The notes under the pieces are model-generated. The model was given only the letters and a program-made list of their open reading frames with translations. It ran no database searches and was not told where the DNA came from. From Euwallacea fornicatus (lineage: Eukaryota; Arthropoda; Insecta; Coleoptera; Curculionidae), in the NCBI RefSeq assembly GCF_040115645.1, contig NW_027096008.1, positions 1,116,001 to 1,180,000 on the forward strand: 64,000 nucleotides of DNA, given 5' to 3'. Below, in pieces: positions 1-11,782 of this stretch. Each line of letters begins with the position of its first letter. The stretch's first letter is position 1. A program made the position numbers and the translations under genes.

Positions 1-36
1 GAGATCTTTAAAATGACACAACAATTCATAATTGCA

Positions 37-83
37 TCTTGTTGAATTTCCAAGAAAAATAGTACTTTATGTGCTCAAACACA
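37..83. other. Nearly invariant monomer core (first copy)
   Basis: Monomer positions 37-83, from TCTTGTTGAA through CCAAGAAAAATAGTACTTTA to CTCAAACAC, change far less than the flanks. Recurrent exceptions are position 71 (GTGCTC or ATGCTC), TTGAACTTCC, AAAAGTAG, GAAATATAG and GTGCTTAAAC. The ScaI-type hexamer AGTACT inside it is present in almost every copy; the copy near 28553 reads AGTAATTTA. Heads and tails of different classes are joined across this block. Confidence 0.7.
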
Positions 84-108
84 CAACTTTTGTGACTTTT
101 CAAACTTT

Positions 109-124
109 GAAGCTCGATAGCTTC
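109..124. other. Dyad symmetry GAAGCT-CGAT-AGCTTC (first of many)
   Basis: Perfect inverted repeat with 6-bp arms around a 4-base centre, at monomer positions 109-124. It is intact in every copy with the TAGCTTCGG tail and lost by one or two bases in copies reading ATAACTTCGG or ATAACTTTGG. It could form a short hairpin or cruciform. A functional role is inference only; short dyads have been reported in centromeric satellites of several eukaryotes. Confidence 0.75.
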
Positions 125-137
125 GGCAAATGAGGAC
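121..137. promoter_or_regulatory. Weak CENP-B-box-like match
   Basis: CTTCGGCAAATGAGGAC matches the essential pattern NTTCGNNNNANNCGGGN at seven of nine fixed positions; the misses are A for the first C and A for the last G of CGGG. Copies with ATGAAGACC match six. The match overlaps the right arm of the dyad. A match of this quality may be chance, and CENP-B-like binding in this organism is not shown by the sequence. Confidence 0.25.
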
Positions 138-528
138 CAAATTTGTTAAACAGAGTGTAAAATTAATCAGCTCGACGAGATTTTGAATATGTCACAAAAC
201 ATCATGATTGCATCTTGTTGAATTTCCAAGAAAAATAGTACTTTATATGCTCAAACACACATATTTTGTGACTTTTCAAACTTTGAAGCTCGATAACTTT
301 GGCAAATGTGGACCAAATTTGTTAACCAAAGTGTCTAATTAATCAGCTCGACGAGATCTTTAAAATGACACAACAATTCATAATTGCATCTTGTTGAATT
401 TCCAAGAAAAATAGTACTTTATGTGCTCAAACACACAACTTTTGTGACTTTTCCAATTTTGAAGCTCGATAACTTTGGCAAATGTGGACCAAATTTGTTA
501 ACCAAAGTGTCAAATTAATCAGCTCGAC

Positions 529-704
529 GAGATCTTTAAAATGGCACAACAATTCATAATTGCATCTTGTTGAATTTCCAAGAAAAATAGTACTTTATAT
601 GCTCAAACACACATATTTTGTGACTTTTCAAACTTTGAAGCTCGATAACTTTGGCAAATGTGGACCAAATTTGTTAACCAAAGTGTCTAATTAATCAGCT
701 CGAC
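529..704. repeat. R-class monomer (reference example)
   Basis: Representative of the class that dominates region A. The head is GAGATCTTTAAAATGGCACA followed by ACAATTCATAATTGCATC. Comparing the GACAC form of R with T over the first 34 positions gives seven differences (6, 9, 12, 16, 24, 25, 30). It contains an AGATCT hexamer that T monomers lack, and an inverted repeat CAATT-CAT-AATTG. The usual tail is ATATGCTC, ATATTTTG, AACTTTGG, ATGTGGACC and GTTAACCAAAG. The subtype with GACAC in place of GGCAC often carries other tails, so head and tail are not strictly linked. Confidence 0.93.
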
Positions 705-880
705 GAGATCTTTAAAATGGCACAACAATTCATAATTGCATCTTGTTGAATTTCCAAGAAAAATAGTACTTTATATGCTCAAACACACATATTTTGTGAC
801 TTTTCAAACTTTGAAGCTCGATAACTTTGGCAAATGTGGACCAAATTTGTTAAACAAAGTGTCAAATTAATCAGCTCGAC

Positions 881-1054
881 GAGATTTTGAATATGTCACA
901 ACACATCATGATTGCATCTTGTTGAATTTCCAAGAAAAATAGTACTTTATGTGCTCAAACACACAACTTGTGTGACTTCAAATTTTGAAGCTCGATAGCT
1001 TCGGCAAATGAAGACCAACTTTGTTAAACAAAGTGTCAAATTAATTAGCTCGAC
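881..1054. repeat. 174-bp short monomer (first of 18)
   Basis: Length variant in which AACTTTTGTGACTTTTCAAA is replaced by AACTTGTGTGACTTCAAAT, a net loss of 2 bp. Its tail reads AAGACCAACTTTGTTAAACA and it exits through AATTAATTAGCTCGAC. I count 18 copies, near 967, 2020, 4658, 8351, 11341, 14157, 16618, 17671, 18904, 20488, 21719, 23127, 27348, 27702, 29104, 33148, 34911 and 52685. The copies share the replacement and the tail, so they look like one lineage. From 18.9 kb it gains CACTAAACTTG and GCATATGAAG, a derived sublineage. Confidence 0.93.
1018..1034. other. Palindrome ACTTTGTT-A-AACAAAGT in short monomer
   Basis: Perfect inverted repeat with 8-bp arms and one central base. It is found in the short-monomer tail, where AAGACCAACTTTG replaces AAGACCAAATTTG. 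Ordinary monomers with GTTAAACAAAG keep a 13-bp version (TTTGTT-A-AACAAA); those with GTTAACC keep only the hexamer GTTAAC. The short-monomer lineage therefore has the strongest form of this element. Confidence 0.75.
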
Positions 1055-1230
1055 GAGATTTTGAATATGTCCCAACACATCATGATTGCATCTTGTTGAA
1101 TTTCCAAGAAAAATAGTACTTTATGTGCTCAAACACACATATTTTGTGACTTTTCAAACTTTGAAGCTCGATAACTTCGGCAAATGTGGACCAAAGTTCT
1201 TAAACAAAGTGTCAAATTAATCAGCTCATC
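1055..1230. repeat. C-class monomer (reference example)
   Basis: Representative of the class with ATGTCCCAACACATC in the head (T class has ATGTCACAACACATC). It nearly always follows the 174-bp short monomer and precedes an S-class monomer, giving the conserved triplet short-C-S. From about 19 kb rightwards the C copy usually carries GTGCTTAAACAC in place of GTGCTCAAACAC. That variant later also appears on T heads (for example near 45980 and 48970), which suggests conversion between classes. Confidence 0.9.
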
Positions 1231-1406
1231 GAGATTTTGAAGATGTCACAAAACATCATGATTGCATCTTGTTGAATTTCCAAGAAAAATAGTACTTTAT
1301 ATGCTCAAACACACATATTTTGTGACTTTTCAAACTTTGAAGCTCGATAACTTTGGCAAATGTGGACCAAATTTGTTAACCAAAGTGTCAAATTAATCAG
1401 CTCGAC
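1231..1406. repeat. S-class monomer (reference example)
   Basis: Representative of the class entered through CAGCTCATCGAGATT, where the usual CTCGAC junction reads CTCATC. The head is GAGATTTTGAAGATGTCACA then AAACATCATGATTG. It nearly always follows a monomer ending in CCAAAGTTCTTAAACAAAG, so the two behave as a linked pair. A rarer junction AGCACATCG occurs near 32178, 41327 and 43791; the last two are exactly 14 monomers apart. Confidence 0.9.
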
Positions 1407-1582
1407 GAGATCTTTAAAATGACACAACAATTCATAATTGCATCTTGTTGAATTTCCAAGAAAAATAGTACTTTATGTGCTCAAACACACAACTTTTGTG
1501 ACTTTTCAAACTTTGAAGCTCGATAGCTTCGGCAAATGAAGACCAAATTTGTTAAACAAAGTGTCAAATTAATCAGCTCGAC

Positions 1583-1758
1583 AAGGTTATGAAGATGTCA
1601 CAACACACCATGATTACATCTTGTTGAACTTCCAAGAAAAATAGTACTTTATGTGCTCAAACACACAACTTTTGTGACTTTTCAAACTTTGAAGCTCGAT
1701 AGCTTCGGCAAATGAAGACCAAATTTGTTAAACAAAGTGTCAAATTAATCAGCTCGAC
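1583..1758. repeat. G-class monomer (reference example)
   Basis: Representative of the class opening AAGGTTATGAAGATGTCACA, followed by ACACACCATGATTACATC and TTGAACTTCC. The first 50 positions differ from T at seven sites. In region A these usually lie as two or three adjacent copies just left of the 174-bp monomer, often with GTGTCTTTT in place of GTGACTTTT. The preceding junction reads CTCGACAAGG rather than CTCGACGAGA. Later, more divergent relatives are the aacaagg copies of regions B and E and the GATTACCTC copies of region F. Confidence 0.92.
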
Positions 1759-2284
1759 AAGGTTATGAAGATGTCAAAACACACCATGATTACATCTTGT
1801 TGAACTTCCAAGAAAAATAGTACTTTATATGCTCAAACACACAACTTTTGTGTCTTTTCAAACTTTGAAGCTCGATAGCTTCGGCAAATGAAGACCAAAT
1901 TTGTTAAACAAAGTGTCAAATTAATCAGCTCGACGAGATTTTGAATATGTCACAACACATCATGATTGCATCTTGTTGAATTTCCAAGAAAAATAGTACT
2001 TTATGTGCTCAAACACACAACTTGTGTGACTTCAAATTTTGAAGCTCGATAGCTTCGGCAAATGAAGACCAACTTTGTTAAACAAAGTGTCAAATTAATT
2101 AGCTCGACGAGATTTTGAATATGTCCCAACACATCATGATTGCATCTTGTTGAATTTCCAAGAAAAATAGTACTTTATGTGCTCAAACACACATATTTTG
2201 TGACTTTTCAAACTTTGAAGCTCGATAACTTTGGCAAATGTGGACCAAATTTGTTAACCAAAGTGTCAAATTAATCAGCTCGAC

Positions 2285-5098
2285 GAGATCTTTAAAATGA
2301 CACAACAATTCATAATTGCATCTTGTTGAATTTCCAAGAAAAATAGTACTTTATGTGCACAAACACACAACTTTTGTGACTTTTCCAATTTTGAAGCTCG
2401 ATAACTTTGGCAAATGTGGACCAAATTTGTTAACCAAAGTGTCAAATTAATCAGCTCGACGAGATCTTTAAAATGGCACAACAATTCATAATTGCATCTT
2501 GTTGAATTTCCAAGAAAAATAGTACTTTATATGCTCAAACACACATATTTTGTGACTTTTCAAACTTTAAAGCTCGATAACTTTGGCAAATGTGGACCAA
2601 ATTTGTTAACCAAAGTGTCTAATTAATCAGCTCGACGAGATCTTTAAAATGGCACAACAATTCATAATTGCATCTTGTTGAATTTCCAAGAAAAATAGTA
2701 CTTTATATGCTCAAACACACATATTTTGTGACTTTTCAAACTTTGAAGCTCGATAACTTTGGCAAATGTGGACCAAATTTGTTAACCAAAGTGTCTAATT
2801 AATCAGCTCGACGAGATCTTTAAAATGGCACAACAATTCATAATTGCATCTTGTTGAATTTCCAAGAAAAATAGTACTTTATGTGCTCAAACACACATAT
2901 TTTGTGACTTTTCAAACTTTGAAGCTCGATAACTTTGGCAAAAGTGGACCAAATTTGTTAACCAAAGTGTCAAATTAATCAGCTCGACGAGATCTTTAAA
3001 ATGACACAACAATTCATGATTGCATCTTGTTGAATTTCCAAGAAAAATAGTACTTTATGTGCTCAAACACACAACTTTTGTGACTTTTCAAACTTTGAAG
3101 CTCGATAGCTTCGGCAAATGAGGACCAAATTTGTTAAACAGAGTGTAAAATTAATCAGCTCGACGAGATTTTGAATATGTCACAAAACATCATGATTGCA
3201 TCTTGTTGAATTTCCAAGAAAAATAGTACTTTATATGCTCAAACACACATATTTTGTGACTTTTCAAACTTTGAAGCTCGATAACTTTGGCAAATGTGGA
3301 CCAAATTTGTTAACCAAAGTGTCTAATTAATCAGCTCGACGAGATCTTTAAAATGACATAACAATTCATAATTGCATCTTGTTGAATTTCCAAGAAAAAT
3401 AGTACTTTATGTGCTCAAACACACATATTTTGTGACTTTTCAAACTTTGAAGCTCGATAACTTTGGCAAATGTGGACCAAATTTGTTAACCAAAGTGTCA
3501 AATTAATCAGCTCGACGAGATCTTTAAAACGGCACAACAATTCATAATTGCATCTTGTTGAATTTCCAAGAAAAATAGTACTTTATATGCTCAAACACAC
3601 ATATTTTGTGACTTTTCAAACTTTGAAGCTCGATAACTTTGGCAAATGTGGACCAAATTTGTTAACCAAAGTGTCTAATTAATCAGCTCGACGAGATCTT
3701 TAAAATGACACAACAATTCATAATTGCATCTTGTTGAATTTCCAAGAAAAATAGTACTTTATGTGCTCAAACACACATATTTTGTGACTTTTCAAACTTT
3801 GAAGCTCGATAGCTTCGGCAAATGAAGACCAAATTTGTTATACAAAGTGTCAAATTAATCAGCTCGACGAGATTTTGAATATGTCACAACACATCATGAT
3901 TGCATCTTGTTGAATTTCCAAGAAAAATAGTACTTTATGTGCTCAAACACACAACTTTTGTGACTTTTCAAACTTTGAAGCTCGATAGCTTCGGCAAATG
4001 AAGACCAAATTTGTTAAACAAAGTGTCAAATTAATCAGCTCGACAAGGTTATGAAGATGTCACAACACACCATGATTACATCTTGTTGAACTTCCAAGAA
4101 AAATAGTACTTTATATGCTCAAACACACAACTTTTGTGTCTTTTCAAACTTTGAAGCTCGATAGCTTCGGCAAATGAAGACCAAATTTGTTAAACAAAGT
4201 GTCAAATTAATCAGCTCGACGAGATTATGAAGATGTCACAACACACCATGATTACATCTTGTTGAACTTCCAAGAAAAATAGTACTTTATGTGCTCAAAC
4301 ACACAACTTTTGTGACTTTTCAAACTTTGAAGCTCGATAGCTTCGGCAAATGAAGACCAAATTTGTTAAACAAAGTGTCAAATTAATCAGCTCGACAAGG
4401 TTATGAAGATGTCAAAACACACCATGATTACATCTTGTTGAACTTCCAAGAAAAATAGTACTTTATATGCTCAAACACACAACTTTTGTGTCTTTTCAAA
4501 CTTTGAAGCTCGATAGCTTCGGCAAATGAAGACCAAATTTGTTAAACAAAGTGTCAAATTAATCAGCTCGACGAGATTTTGAATATGTCACAACACATCA
4601 TGATTGCATCTTGTTGAATTTCCAAGAAAAATAGTACTTTATGTGCTCAAACACACAACTTGTGTGACTTCAAATTTTGAAGCTCGATAGCTTCGGCAAA
4701 TGAAGACCAACTTTGTTAAACAAAGTGTCAAATTAATTAGCTCGACGAGATTTTGAATATGTCCCAACACATCATGATTGCATCTTGTTGAATTTCCAAG
4801 AAAAATAGTACTTTATGTGCTCAAACACACATATTTTGTGACTTTTCAAACTTTGAAGCTCGATAACTTCGGCAAATGTGGACCAAAGTTCTTAAACAAA
4901 GTGTCAAATTAATCAGCTCATCGAGATTTTGAAGATGTCACAAAACATCATGATTGCATCTTGTTGAATTTCCAAGAAAAATAGTACTTTATATGCTCAA
5001 ACACACATATTTTGTGACTTTTCAAACTTTGAAGCTCGATAACTTTGGCAAATGTGGACCAAATTTGTTAACCAAAGTGTCAAATTAATCAGCTCGAC
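2285..5098. repeat. Region A HOR unit 1, 16 monomers, 2814 bp
   Basis: Canonical unit. It opens with the R monomer carrying GTGCACAAAC, then three R-GGCAC copies (the third with CAAAAGTGGACC), R with TTCATGATTG, T with CAAAACATC, three R copies (the last with GTTATACAAAG), T, three G copies, the 174-bp monomer, C and S. The next GTGCAC marker follows at 5099. Confidence 0.93.
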
Positions 5099-8000
5099 GA
5101 GATCTTTAAAATGACACAACAATTCATAATTGCATCTTGTTGAATTTCCAAGAAAAATAGTACTTTATGTGCACAAACACACAACTTTTGTGACTTTTCC
5201 AATTTTGAAGCTCGATAACTTTGGCAAATGTGGACCAAATTTGTTAACCAAAGTGTCAAATTAATCAGCTCGACGAGATCTTTAAAATGGCACAACAATT
5301 CATAATTGCATCTTGTTGAATTTCCAAGAAAAATAGTACTTTATATGCTCAAACACACATATTTTGTGACTTTTCAAACTTTGAAGCTCGATAACTTTGG
5401 CAAATGTGGACCAAATTTGTTAACCAAAGTGTCTAATTAATCAGCTCGACGAGATCTTTAAAATGGCACAACAATTCATAATTGCATCTTGTTGAATTTC
5501 CAAGAAAAATAGTACTTTATATGCTCAAACACACATATTTTGTGACTTTTCAAACTTTGAAGCTCGATAACTTTGGCAAATGTGGACCAAATTTGTTAAC
5601 CAAAGTGTCTAATTAATCAGCTCGACGAGATCTTTAAAATGGCACAACAATTCATAATTGCATCTTGTTGAATTTCCAAGAAAAATAGTACTTTATGTGC
5701 TCAAACACACATATTTTGTGACTTTTCAAACTTTGAAGCTCGATAACTTTGGCAAAAGTGGACCAAATTTGTTAACCAAAGTGTCAAATTAATCAGCTCG
5801 ACGAGATCTTTAAAATGACACAACAATTCATGATTGCATCTTGTTGAATTTCCAAGAAAAATAGTACTTTATGTGCTCAAACACACAACTTTTGTGACTT
5901 TTCAAACTTTGAAGCTCGATAGCTTCGGCAAATGAGGACCAAATTTGTTAAACAGAGTGTAAAATTAATCAGCTCGACGAGATTTTGAATATGTCACAAA
6001 ACATCATGATTGCATCTTGTTGAATTTCCAAGAAAAATAGTACTTTATATGCTCAAACACACATATTTTGTGACTTTTCAAACTTTGAAGCTCGATAACT
6101 TTGGCAAATGTGGACCAAATTTGTTAACCAAAGTGTCTAATTAATCAGCTCGACGAGATCTTTAAAATGACACAACAATTCATAATTGCATCTTGTTGAA
6201 TTTCCAAGAAAAATAGTACTTTATGTGCTCAAACACACAACTTTTGTGACTTTTCCAATTTTGAAGCTCGATAACTTTGGCAAATGTGGACCAAATTTGT
6301 TAACCAAAGTGTCAAATTAATCAGCTCGACGAGATCTTTAAAATGGCACAACAATTCATAATTGCATCTTGTTGAATTTCCAAGAAAAATAGTACTTTAT
6401 ATGCTCAAACACACATATTTTGTGACTTTTCAAACTTTGAAGCTCGATAACTTTGGCAAATGTGGACCAAATTTGTTAACCAAAGTGTCTAATTAATCAG
6501 CTCGACGAGATCTTTAAAATGGCACAACAATTCATAATTGCATCTTGTTGAATTTCCAAGAAAAATAGTACTTTATATGCTCAAACACACATATTTTGTG
6601 ACTTTTCAAACTTTGAAGCTCGATAACTTTGGCAAATGTGGACCAAATTTGTTAACCAAAGTGTCTAATTAATCAGCTCGACGAGATCTTTAAAATGACA
6701 CAACAATTCATAATTGCATCTTGTTGAATTTCCAAGAAAAATAGTACTTTATGTGCACAAACACACAACTTTTGTGACTTTTCCAATTTTGAAGCTCGAT
6801 AACTTTGGCAAATGTGGACCAAATTTGTTAACCAAAGTGTCAAATTAATCAGCTCGACGAGATCTTTAAAATGGCACAACAATTCATAATTGCATCTTGT
6901 TGAATTTCCAAGAAAAATAGTACTTTATATGCTCAAACACACATATTTTGTGACTTTTCAAACTTTGAAGCTCGATAACTTTGGCAAATGTGGACCAAAT
7001 TTGTTAACCAAAGTGTCTAATTAATCAGCTCGACGAGATCTTTAAAATGACACAACAATTCATAATTGCATCTTGTTGAATTTCCAAGAAAAATAGTACT
7101 TTATGTGCACAAACACACAACTTTTGTGACTTTTCCAATTTTGAAGCTCGATAACTTTGGCAAATGTGGACCAAATTTGTTAACCAAAGTGTCAAATTAA
7201 TCAGCTCGACGAGATCTTTAAAATGGCACAACAATTCATAATTGCATCTTGTTGAATTTCCAAGAAAAATAGTACTTTATATGCTCAAACACACATATTT
7301 TGTGACTTTTCAAACTTTGAAGCTCGATAACTTTGGCAAAAGTGGACCAAATTTGTTAACCAAAGTGTCAAATTAATCAGCTCGACGAGATCTTTAAAAT
7401 GACACAACAATTCATGATTGCATCTTGATGAATTTCCAAGAAAAATAGTACTTTATATGCTCAAACACACATATTTTGTGACTTTTCAAACTTTGAAGCT
7501 CGATAACTTTGGCAAATGTGGACCAAATTTGTTAACCAAAGTGTCTAATTAATCAGCTCGACGAGATCTTTAAAATGACACAACAATTCATAATTGCATC
7601 TTGTTGAATTTCCAAGAAAAATAGTACTTTATATGCTCAAACACACATATTTTGTGACTTTTCAAACTTTGAAGCTCGATAACTTTGGCAAAAGTGGACC
7701 AAATTTGTTAACCAAAGTGTCAAATTAATCAGCTCGACGAGATCTTTAAAATGACACAACAATTCATGATTGCATCTTGTTGAATTTCCAAGAAAAATAG
7801 TACTTTATGTGCTCAAACACACAACTTTTGTGACTTTTCAAACTTTGAAGCTCGATAGCTTCGGCAAATGAAGACCAAATTTGTTAAACAAAGTGTCAAA
7901 TTAATCAGCTCGACAAGGTTATGAAGATGTCACAACACACCATGATTACATCTTGTTGAACTTCCAAGAAAAATAGTACTTTATGTGCTCAAACACACAA

Positions 8001-8792
8001 CTTTTGTGACTTTTCAAACTTTGAAGCTCGATAGCTTCGGCAAATGAAGACCAAATTTGTTAAACAAAGTGTCAAATTAATCAGCTCGACAAGGTTATGA
8101 AGATGTCACAACACACCATGATTACATCTTGTTGAACTTCCAAGAAAAATAGTACTTTATATGCTCAAACACACAACTTTTGTGTCTTTTCAAACTTTGA
8201 AGCTCGATAGCTTCGGCAAATGAAGACCAAATTTGTTAAACAAAGTGTCAAATTAATCAGCTCGACGAGATTTTGAATATGTCACAACACATCATGATTG
8301 CATCTTGTTGAATTTCCAAGAAAAATAGTACTTTATGTGCTCAAACACACAACTTGTGTGACTTCAAATTTTGAAGCTCGATAGCTTCGGCAAATGAAGA
8401 CCAACTTTGTTAAACAAAGTGTCAAATTAATTAGCTCGACGAGATTTTGAATATGTCCCAACACATCATGATTGCATCTTGTTGAATTTCCAAGAAAAAT
8501 AGTACTTTATGTGCTCAAACACACATATTTTGTGACTTTTCAAACTTTGAAGCTCGATAACTTCGGCAAATGTGGACCAAATTTCTTAAACAAAGTGTCA
8601 AATTAATCAGCTCATCGAGATTTTGAAGATGTCACAAAACATCATGATTGCATCTTGTTGAATTTCCAAGAAAAATAGTACTTTATATGCTCAAACACAC
8701 ATATTTTGTGACTTTTCAAACTTTGAAGCTCGATAACTTTGGCAAATGTGGACCAAATTTGTTAACCAAAGTGTCAAATTAATCAGCTCGAC
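5099..8792. repeat. Region A HOR unit 2, expanded to 21 monomers
   Basis: Begins like unit 1, but the GTGCAC marker recurs internally at 6683 and 7035 (9 and 2 monomers on), so R-class segments have been re-duplicated within the unit. It still ends in G copies, the short monomer, C and S. A core change TCTTGATGAATTTCC occurs in the monomer at 7387. Length is 3694 bp, that is 21 x 176 - 2. Confidence 0.92.
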
Positions 8793-11782
8793 GAGATCTT
8801 TAAAATGACACAACAATTCATAATTGCATCTTGTTGAATTTCCAAGAAAAATAGTACTTTATGTGCACAAACACACAACTTTTGTGACTTTTCCAATTTT
8901 GAAGCTCGATAACTTTGGCAAATGTGGACCAAATTTGTTAACCAAAGTGTCAAATTAATCAGCTCGACGAGATCTTTAAAATGGCACAACAATTCATAAT
9001 TGCATCTTGTTGAATTTCCAAGAAAAATAGTACTTTATATGCTCAAACACACATATTTTGTGACTTTTCAAACTTTGAAGCTCGATAACTTTGGCAAATG
9101 TGGACCAAATTTGTTAACCAAAGTGTCTAATTAATCAGCTCGACGAGATCTTTAAAATGGCACAACAATTCATAATTGCATCTTGTTGAATTTCCAAGAA
9201 AAATAGTACTTTATATGCTCAAACACACATATTTTGTGACTTTTCAAACTTTGAAGCTCGATAACTTTGGCAAATGTGGACCAAATTTGTTAACCAAAGT
9301 GTCTAATTAATCAGCTCGACGAGATCTTTAAAATGGCACAACAATTCATAATTGCATCTTGTTGAATTTCCAAGAAAAATAGTACTTTATGTGCTCAAAC
9401 ACACATATTTTGTGACTTTTCAAACTTTGAAGCTCGATAACTTTGGCAAAAGTGGACCAAATTTGTTAACCAAAGTGTCAAATTAATCAGCTCGACGAGA
9501 TCTTTAAAATGACACAACAATTCATGATTGCATCTTGTTGAATTTCCAAGAAAAATAGTACTTTATGTGCTCAAACACACAACTTTTGTGACTTTTCAAA
9601 CTTTGAAGCTCGATAGCTTCGGCAAATGAGGACCAAATTTGTTAAACAGAGTGTAAAATTAATCAGCTCGACGAGATTTTGAATATGTCACAAAACATCA
9701 TGATTGCATCTTGTTGAATTTCCAAGAAAAATAGTACTTTATATGCTCAAACACACATATTTTGTGACTTTTCAAACTTTGAAGCTCGATAACTTTGGCA
9801 AATGTGGACCAAATTTGTTAACCAAAGTGTCTAATTAATCAGCTCGACGAGATCTTTAAAATGACACAACAATTCATAATTGCATCTTGTTGAATTTCCA
9901 AGAAAAATAGTACTTTATGTGCTCAAACACACAACTTTTGTGACTTTTCCAATTTTGAAGCTCGATAACTTTGGCAAATGTGGACCAAATTTGTTAACCA
10001 AAGTGTCAAATTAATCAGCTCGACGAGATCTTTAAAATGGCACAACAATTCATAATTGCATCTTGTTGAATTTCCAAGAAAAATAGTACTTTATATGCTC
10101 AAACACACATATTTTGTGACTTTTCAAACTTTGAAGCTCGATAACTTTGGCAAATGTGGACCAAATTTGTTAACCAAAGTGAATAATTAATCAGCTCGAC
10201 GAGATCTTTAAAATGGCACAACAATTCATAATTGCATCTTGTTGAATTTCCAAGAAAAATAGTACTTTATATGCTCAAACACACATATTTTGTGACTTTT
10301 CAAACTTTGAAGCTCGATAACTTTGGCAAATGTGGACCAAATTTGTTAACCAAAGTGTCTAATTAATCAGCTCGACGAGATCTTTAAAATGACACAACAA
10401 TTCATAATTGCATCTTGTTGAATTTCCAAGAAAAATAGTACTTTATGTGCTCAAACACACATATTTTGTGACTTTTCAAACTTTGAAGCTCGATAGCTTC
10501 GGCAAATGAAGACCAAATTTGTTATACAAAGTGTCAAATTAATCAGCTCGACGAGATTTTGAATATGTCACAACACATCATGATTGCATCTTGTTGAATT
10601 TCCAAGAAAAATAGTACTTTATGTGCTCAAACACACAACTTTTGTGACTTTTCAAACTTTGAAGCTCGATAGCTTCGGCAAATGAAGACCAAATTTGTTA
10701 AACAAAGTGTCAAATTAATCAGCTCGACAAGGTTATGAAGATGTCACAACACACCATGATTACATCTTGTTGAACTTCCAAGAAAAATAGTACTTTATGT
10801 GCTCAAACACACAACTTTTGTGACTTTTCAAACTTTGAAGCTCGATAGCTTCGGCAAATGAAGACCAAATTTGTTAAACAAAGTGTCAAATTAATCAGCT
10901 CGACAAGGTTATGAAGATGTCACAACACACCATGATTACATCTTGTTGAACTTCCAAGAAAAATAGTACTTTATATGCTCAAACACACAACTTTTGTGTC
11001 TTTTCAAACTTTGAAGCTCGATAGCTTCGGCAAATGAAGACCAAATTTGTTAAACAAAGTGTCAAATTAATCAGCTCGACAAGGTTATGAAGATGTCACA
11101 ACACACCATGATTACATCTTGTTGAACTTCCAAGAAAAATAGTACTTTATATGCTCAAACACACAACTTTTGTGTCTTTTCAAACTTTGAAGCTCGATAG
11201 CTTCGGCAAATGAAGACCAAATTTGTTAAACAAAGTGTCAAATTAATCAGCTCGACGAGATTTTGAATATGTCACAACACATCATGATTGCATCTTGTTG
11301 AATTTCCAAGAAAAATAGTACTTTATGTGCTCAAACACACAACTTGTGTGACTTCAAATTTTGAAGCTCGATAGCTTCGGCAAATGAAGACCAACTTTGT
11401 TAAACAAAGTGTCAAATTAATTAGCTCGACGAGATTTTGAATATGTCCCAACACATCATGATTGCATCTTGATGAATTTCCAAGAAAAATAGTACTTTAT
11501 GTGCTCAAACACACATATTTTGTGACTTTTCAAACTTTGAAGCTCGATAACTTCGGCAAATGTGGACCAAAGTTCTTAAACAAAGTGTCAAATTAATCAG
11601 CTCATCGAGATTTTGAAGATGTCACAAAACATCATGATTGCATCTTGTTGAATTTCCAAGAAAAATAGTACTTTATATGCTCAAACACACATATTTTGTG
11701 ACTTTTCAAACTTTGAAGCTCGATAACTTTGGCAAATGTGGACCAAATTTGTTAACCAAAGTGTCAAATTAATCAGCTCGAC
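8793..11782. repeat. Region A HOR unit 3, 17 monomers, 2990 bp
   Basis: Same order as unit 1 with one extra R-class monomer in the middle R run (copies at 9849, 10025, 10201 and 10377). G copies lie at 10729, 10905 and 11081, the short monomer at 11257, C at 11431 and S at 11607. Private changes include GTGAATAATTAATC near 10180. Confidence 0.92.

Larger units (their letters stand above)
1..2284. repeat. Region A, partial HOR unit at the left edge
   Basis: Thirteen monomers before the first GTGCACAAAC marker monomer. Two short-C modules are present (short copies at 881 and 1935), each preceded by the R or G copies expected of a region A unit. It therefore holds parts of at least two HOR units rather than one truncated unit. 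No other content is seen. Confidence 0.88.

Noticed and set aside
37..83. Conserved core as a promoter or origin
   Set aside because: The core is A+T-rich and has TTTAT and AGTACT motifs, but no TATA/initiator arrangement or known origin consensus is convincing; conservation alone does not give a function.
2275..2484. Minus-strand ORF of 69 codons, repeated at 5089, 6673, 7025, 8783, 11773, 14587, 17927 and 20742
   Set aside because: It begins with TTG, not ATG, spans a monomer junction and is the same satellite sequence each time. It is open only because one substitution (GTGCTC to GTGCAC) removes a TGA. The 70-codon copies reflect the +3 insertion in the A-run. No domain or signal is recognisable.
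6683..7210. Assembly error suggested by the marker monomer recurring after only two monomers
   Set aside because: The repeats at 6683 and 7035 are in perfect register and the following monomers differ (GTGTCTAATT versus CAAAAGTGG), as expected for real unequal exchange. Without reads an error cannot be excluded, but nothing in the sequence demands it.
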